A stretch of 8,328 nucleotides of DNA, taken from contig CAIRMS010000155.1 in the NCBI GenBank assembly GCA_903879765.1, forward strand, positions 1-8,328, written 5' to 3'. The DNA is from an uncultured Flavobacteriales bacterium (GTDB lineage: Bacteria > Bacteroidota > Bacteroidia > Flavobacteriales_D > Crocinitomicaceae). A program made the position numbers and the translations under genes. The first letter of the stretch is position 1. Every line of letters starts with the position of its first letter. A model generated the notes under the pieces. It did not search any database. It saw only the letters and a program-made list of their open reading frames with translations, and was not told where the DNA came from. Positions 5,193 to 8,328 of the stretch are shown piece after piece.

Positions 5193-7464
5193 TTTGTTTG
5201 AAATAGATCCTTGGAAAATAATTGAAAATAAGTTTGATTCTAGCAAACAAAAACAAGCGGAAAGTATCTTTAGTATTGGTAACGGTTCCTTTGGACAACG
5301 TGCTAATTTTGAAGAACACTATTCTGGTGATTCCCTGCAAGGTAGTTATGTTGGCGGCGTCTATTATCCAGATAAAACACGCGTAGGTTGGTGGAAAAAT
5401 GGCTATCCAGAGTACTTCGCTAAAGTATTGAATTCGTGTAATTGGATCGGGATTAACATCGAAGTAGATGGAATCCCATTGGATTTAAATACCTGTGAAG
5501 TAAAGTCCTTTCATAGAGAATTGGACATGCAACACGGAATTTTGACAAGACATTTCAAAGTGAAATTGTCGAATGGCAAAGAATTGGAAGTGCAATCCAT
5601 TCGTTTCTGTTCCATGGCGAAAGAAGAAATCGCCGCAATTTCCTATACCGTAACGCCCATTAACTTTAGTGGTAATGTGAAATTCACGCCATACTTGGAC
5701 GGAAAGGTGAGTAACCACGATGCCAATTACGATGAGTTTTTCTGGATTGAGGATAGTCGCAAGGTTGATGCGCAAAAAGGAATCATTTGCGGTCGCACCA
5801 AAAAGACGAATTTCTCTGTTGCAACTGCCATGCGTTTTTCATTCTGGAAAGAGTCTGAATTGTTGACAATTCATCCGAATGTTGCGGAACGAGATTTCTA
5901 TGTAGAAAATAACTTTGAACATTACTTAGAGAAAGGAATTCCATATACCTTGAAAAAATATGTGGCGATTACTTCTACGATGAATCATTCCGATTTTGAA
6001 TTAGCTGCGAAAGCGATCTCAAGAGTACGTGATGCGTATACTGGTGGATTTGACAAACTACGTCAGGACCACGAACAAGCTTGGTTGAAGATTTGGGAAA
6101 ATGCGGACATTGTTATCAAAGGTGACACCGCAGCTCAACAAGGAATTCGTTTCAATATTTTCCATTTGTATCAAACATACACAGGAAAAAATGCCAAATT
6201 AAACATTGGACCCAAAGGATTCACTGGAGAAAAATACGGAGGAGCAACCTATTGGGATACGGAAGCCTATTGTTTGCCATTCTATTTAAAAACGGCTGAC
6301 CCGAAAATTGCGCGTCAATTGTTGGTGTATCGTTACAACCACTTAAATGCGGCGATTGAAAATGCTGAGAAATTAGGATTCAAAGATGGTGCGGCTCTTT
6401 ACCCAATGGTGACCATGAATGGGGAGGAATGTCACAACGAATGGGAAATTACGTTTGAAGAAATCCACCGCAATGGAGCGATTGCTTTTGGAATCTACAA
6501 TTATGTGCGTCACACGGGAGACCGTGATTATTTAAAGCAATATGGATTCCCTGTTCTTTTAGGAATTGCACGTTTTTGGACCCAACGTTTCAACTGGTCT
6601 GACAGCAGACAAGCGTATGTCATGCTTGGAGTAACAGGTCCAAACGAATACGAAAATAACGTCAATAATAACTGGTATACGAATTACATCGCGCGTTGGT
6701 GTATCGATTATTGTTTGAAAATCAACGAGGAAATTGGTGGTTCAAACAATAAACTGATGTCCGAAAAGGAGATCAAAGCGATGAGACACATTGTTGAGAA
6801 TGTCTATTTCCCTGTTTTGGAAGGAACAAAAATTTTCCTTCAACAAGATGGATTCATGGATAAAGAACAATTGTCGGCGAATGATTTACCATTAACGGAA
6901 CGTCCTATTAATCAACATTGGTCTTGGGATCGCATTCTTCGATCAATTTTCATCAAACAAGCAGATGTCCTTCAGGGATTGTATTTATTCGAAGATCAGT
7001 TCGATTTAGAAACCATTCGTGAAAATTTTGATTTCTATGAACCAAAAACGGTACATGAATCATCGCTTTCACCATGTGTCCATGTGATTCTTGCAGCGAA
7101 GATTGGAAATCTAGCGAAAGCATATGAATTGTATTTACGAACTTCCCGTTTGGATCTTGACGATTACAATCACGAAGCGGATGAAGGCTTACACATTACG
7201 AGTATGGCTGGAACATGGATGTCTGTTGTAGAGGGAATGGCAGGTGTCCGAGTGCATGAGTCTGGGTTGGAAATTAATCCAACAATCCCAGAAGCTTGGC
7301 AATCGTATACTTTTAGAATTTTATATCAAACCATTCCGTTAGAAGTTTCGATTGATAAAACGAATGTTACTGTTAAAAATATTGGAAATAAAGAGCTCAC
7401 TTGCATTGTGAATAAAGAAATGACCACCATAATGTCAGGGGAGGTGCATATAAGCAGATTGTAA
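5185..7464 (+). CDS. Maltose phosphorylase (GH65)
   Basis: Cytoplasmic inverting phosphorylase: maltose plus phosphate gives glucose and beta-glucose 1-phosphate. At 759 residues it has the normal full length. The N-terminal beta-sandwich (about 1-270, with FSIGNGSFGQRA at 29-40) precedes the (alpha/alpha)6 barrel, and a small C-terminal beta domain ends the protein. Barrel motifs include GGATYWDTEAY (352-362), the catalytic acid Glu488 in TGPNEYENN (equivalent to Glu487 of the Lactobacillus brevis enzyme), KQADV (591-595), and phosphate-binding segments HESSLS (624-629) and HITSMAGTW (670-678). The loop ECHNEWEITFEE (415-426) carries the His-Asn-Glu signature of maltose phosphorylases, whereas trehalose and kojibiose phosphorylases differ there, so maltose specificity is well supported. 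The ATG overlaps the pgmB stop by 8 bases, implying coupled translation with the enzyme that consumes its product. Confidence 0.95.
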   Translation: MRNLFEIDPWKIIENKFDSSKQKQAESIFSIGNGSFGQRANFEEHYSGDSLQGSYVGGVYYPDKTRVGWWKNGYPEYFAKVLNSCNWIGINIEVDGIPLDLNTCEVKSFHRELDMQHGILTRHFKVKLSNGKELEVQSIRFCSMAKEEIAAISYTVTPINFSGNVKFTPYLDGKVSNHDANYDEFFWIEDSRKVDAQKGIICGRTKKTNFSVATAMRFSFWKESELLTIHPNVAERDFYVENNFEHYLEKGIPYTLKKYVAITSTMNHSDFELAAKAISRVRDAYTGGFDKLRQDHEQAWLKIWENADIVIKGDTAAQQGIRFNIFHLYQTYTGKNAKLNIGPKGFTGEKYGGATYWDTEAYCLPFYLKTADPKIARQLLVYRYNHLNAAIENAEKLGFKDGAALYPMVTMNGEECHNEWEITFEEIHRNGAIAFGIYNYVRHTGDRDYLKQYGFPVLLGIARFWTQRFNWSDSRQAYVMLGVTGPNEYENNVNNNWYTNYIARWCIDYCLKINEEIGGSNNKLMSEKEIKAMRHIVENVYFPVLEGTKIFLQQDGFMDKEQLSANDLPLTERPINQHWSWDRILRSIFIKQADVLQGLYLFEDQFDLETIRENFDFYEPKTVHESSLSPCVHVILAAKIGNLAKAYELYLRTSRLDLDDYNHEADEGLHITSMAGTWMSVVEGMAGVRVHESGLEINPTIPEAWQSYTFRILYQTIPLEVSIDKTNVTVKNIGNKELTCIVNKEMTTIMSGEVHISRL

Positions 7465-7474
7465 ATCATTTAAA

Positions 7475-8328
7475 ATGAAAATAATATTTGTTCTTGTGTT
7501 TATTTTCAGCTTTACAAAGTTGAATCTTTTAATTGGACAAGTTAATCCAACTTCTCGTCAGGTTGTTTTACAATCATTTTGGTGGGATTATTGGAATTCC
7601 AATTATTCCAATGGTTGGGCAAACTACTTAACAGAATTAGCGCCTAGATTAAAAGATTTAGGAATTGATGCAGTTTGGATTCCACCTACCATTAAAAATA
7701 ATGGAACAAATAGTGTTGGATATTCTCCTTTCGACCATTATGATTTGGGTGATAAATTTCAAAAAAACGCCACGAAAACAAGAATGGGTGACAAAGATGA
7801 ATTATTGCGCATGGTTGCAGTAATGCATGCGAATGGTATTGACGTCATTCAAGATATTGTTTTAAATCATGTGTCAAACGCAGGAAGTTCCAATGGTGCG
7901 GGTGGACAAGATCCGGCGGCGTTGGATGACGGGCAAACCAATCGATATAAAAATTTCAGATACACTTGTTTTAAAACGCCAGCAACATCAGAGTCAGCTA
8001 GCAATTATTTGTCTCGCGAAGGTAGGTTTCCTAAAAATTGGCAGAATTTTTATCCAAATAATTCAAATGTCTGTTGTTCCAACGACATTAATTCTCCTTT
8101 TTGGGGTCCAGATGCTTCTTATGAAAATAATTCCTTTGGTTTGTCGAGTAATGCCACATTCAATCCAGCTCAAACCACTGATTATATGCGTTCAAATATG
8201 CGCAATTGGCTTATTTGGTATAAAAAACAAGTGGGTTGGGATGGCGTCAGATTAGACGCTGTAAAGCATTTTCCAAGTTATGCTGCTGAAGATTTCCTTT
8301 GGAATTTACAATACAATGCACTTTTTGC
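7475..8328 (+). CDS. Secreted GH13 alpha-amylase, liquefying (GH13_5-like) type, 3' end outside window
   Basis: N-terminal 284 residues of an exported alpha-amylase; the frame stays open to the window edge. A hydrophobic signal sequence spans about residues 3-21 (IIFVLVFIFSF...), with cleavage likely near Gly21-Gln22. Barrel strands show SFWWDYW (34-40), VWIPPTIK (67-74) and GYSPFDHYDLG (82-92). Region I is DIVLNH (127-132, with Asp127 and His132) and region II is GVRLDAVKHF with nucleophile Asp261. The RLDAVKH form and the spacing of 134 residues between Asp127 and Asp261 closely resemble Bacillus liquefying amylases, which have a large calcium-binding domain B. Three cysteines occur (165, 200, 201), the last two adjacent. 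The acid/base Glu, the third catalytic Asp and any C-terminal carbohydrate-binding or type IX secretion domain lie beyond 8328. It starts 10 bases after the phosphorylase stop with no terminator between, so it probably belongs to the operon. Confidence 0.9.
   Translation, partial: MKIIFVLVFIFSFTKLNLLIGQVNPTSRQVVLQSFWWDYWNSNYSNGWANYLTELAPRLKDLGIDAVWIPPTIKNNGTNSVGYSPFDHYDLGDKFQKNATKTRMGDKDELLRMVAVMHANGIDVIQDIVLNHVSNAGSSNGAGGQDPAALDDGQTNRYKNFRYTCFKTPATSESASNYLSREGRFPKNWQNFYPNNSNVCCSNDINSPFWGPDASYENNSFGLSSNATFNPAQTTDYMRSNMRNWLIWYKKQVGWDGVRLDAVKHFPSYAAEDFLWNLQYNALF

Noticed and set aside
5185..7464. Trehalose or kojibiose phosphorylase
   Set aside because: The acceptor loop ECHNEWEITFEE is the maltose phosphorylase form, and flanking amylases fit maltose.
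7869..8255. Rightward 128-codon open frame near the right end
   Set aside because: It lies in another frame of the truncated amylase, whose own frame shows signal peptide and GH13 motifs throughout.
1..8328. Mobile elements, CRISPR arrays, tRNA or rRNA genes
   Set aside because: No transposase, integrase, regular repeat-spacer pattern, terminal inverted repeats or RNA-gene signature was seen by eye.

Overview
The window carries an AT-rich, tightly packed sugar-utilisation locus, most likely from a member of the Bacteroidota (Flavobacteriales-like). The lineage call rests on four things: no strong Shine-Dalgarno sequences, a perfect TAnnTTTG-type -7 promoter element, a Nudix-fold winged-helix regulator of the kind found beside Bacteroidota sugar genes, and the grouping of an SLC45-like MFS carrier with pgmB, a GH65 phosphorylase and GH13 amylases. 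Genus cannot be fixed from the sequence; a Fluviicola/Crocinitomicaceae-type organism is only a guess.

Layout: positions 1-196 show no convincing gene. A leftward gene (197-1006) encodes a Nudix-related transcriptional regulator whose catalytic box is degenerate. A very short divergent control region follows, whose likely promoter elements lie inside the annotated 5' ends of both flanking genes. Six rightward genes then run with gaps of at most 22 bases or short overlaps: a BadF/NAGK-type sugar kinase (1023-1895), a secreted compact GH13 amylase (1889-3214), an SLC45-like MFS transporter (3237-4547), beta-phosphoglucomutase (4554-5192), GH65 maltose phosphorylase (5185-7464), and a second secreted GH13 amylase of the bacterial liquefying type, cut by the window end (7475-8328+).

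Together they form a coherent starch/maltose pathway. Exported amylases shorten alpha-1,4-glucans, and the MFS carrier imports maltose or short maltodextrins. Maltose phosphorylase splits maltose with phosphate into glucose and beta-glucose 1-phosphate, and PgmB converts the latter to glucose 6-phosphate. The remaining free glucose needs a kinase, and the first gene of the operon supplies one from the BadF/N-acetylglucosamine-kinase family, so a glucokinase role is the natural but unproven inference. The Nudix-like protein is the obvious candidate regulator. No SusC/SusD pair, LacI-type regulator, transposon, CRISPR array or RNA gene is visible.

I found no wholly new system. The points most worth following up are the kinase's substrate, the regulator's ligand and operator, and the nested divergent promoter region.
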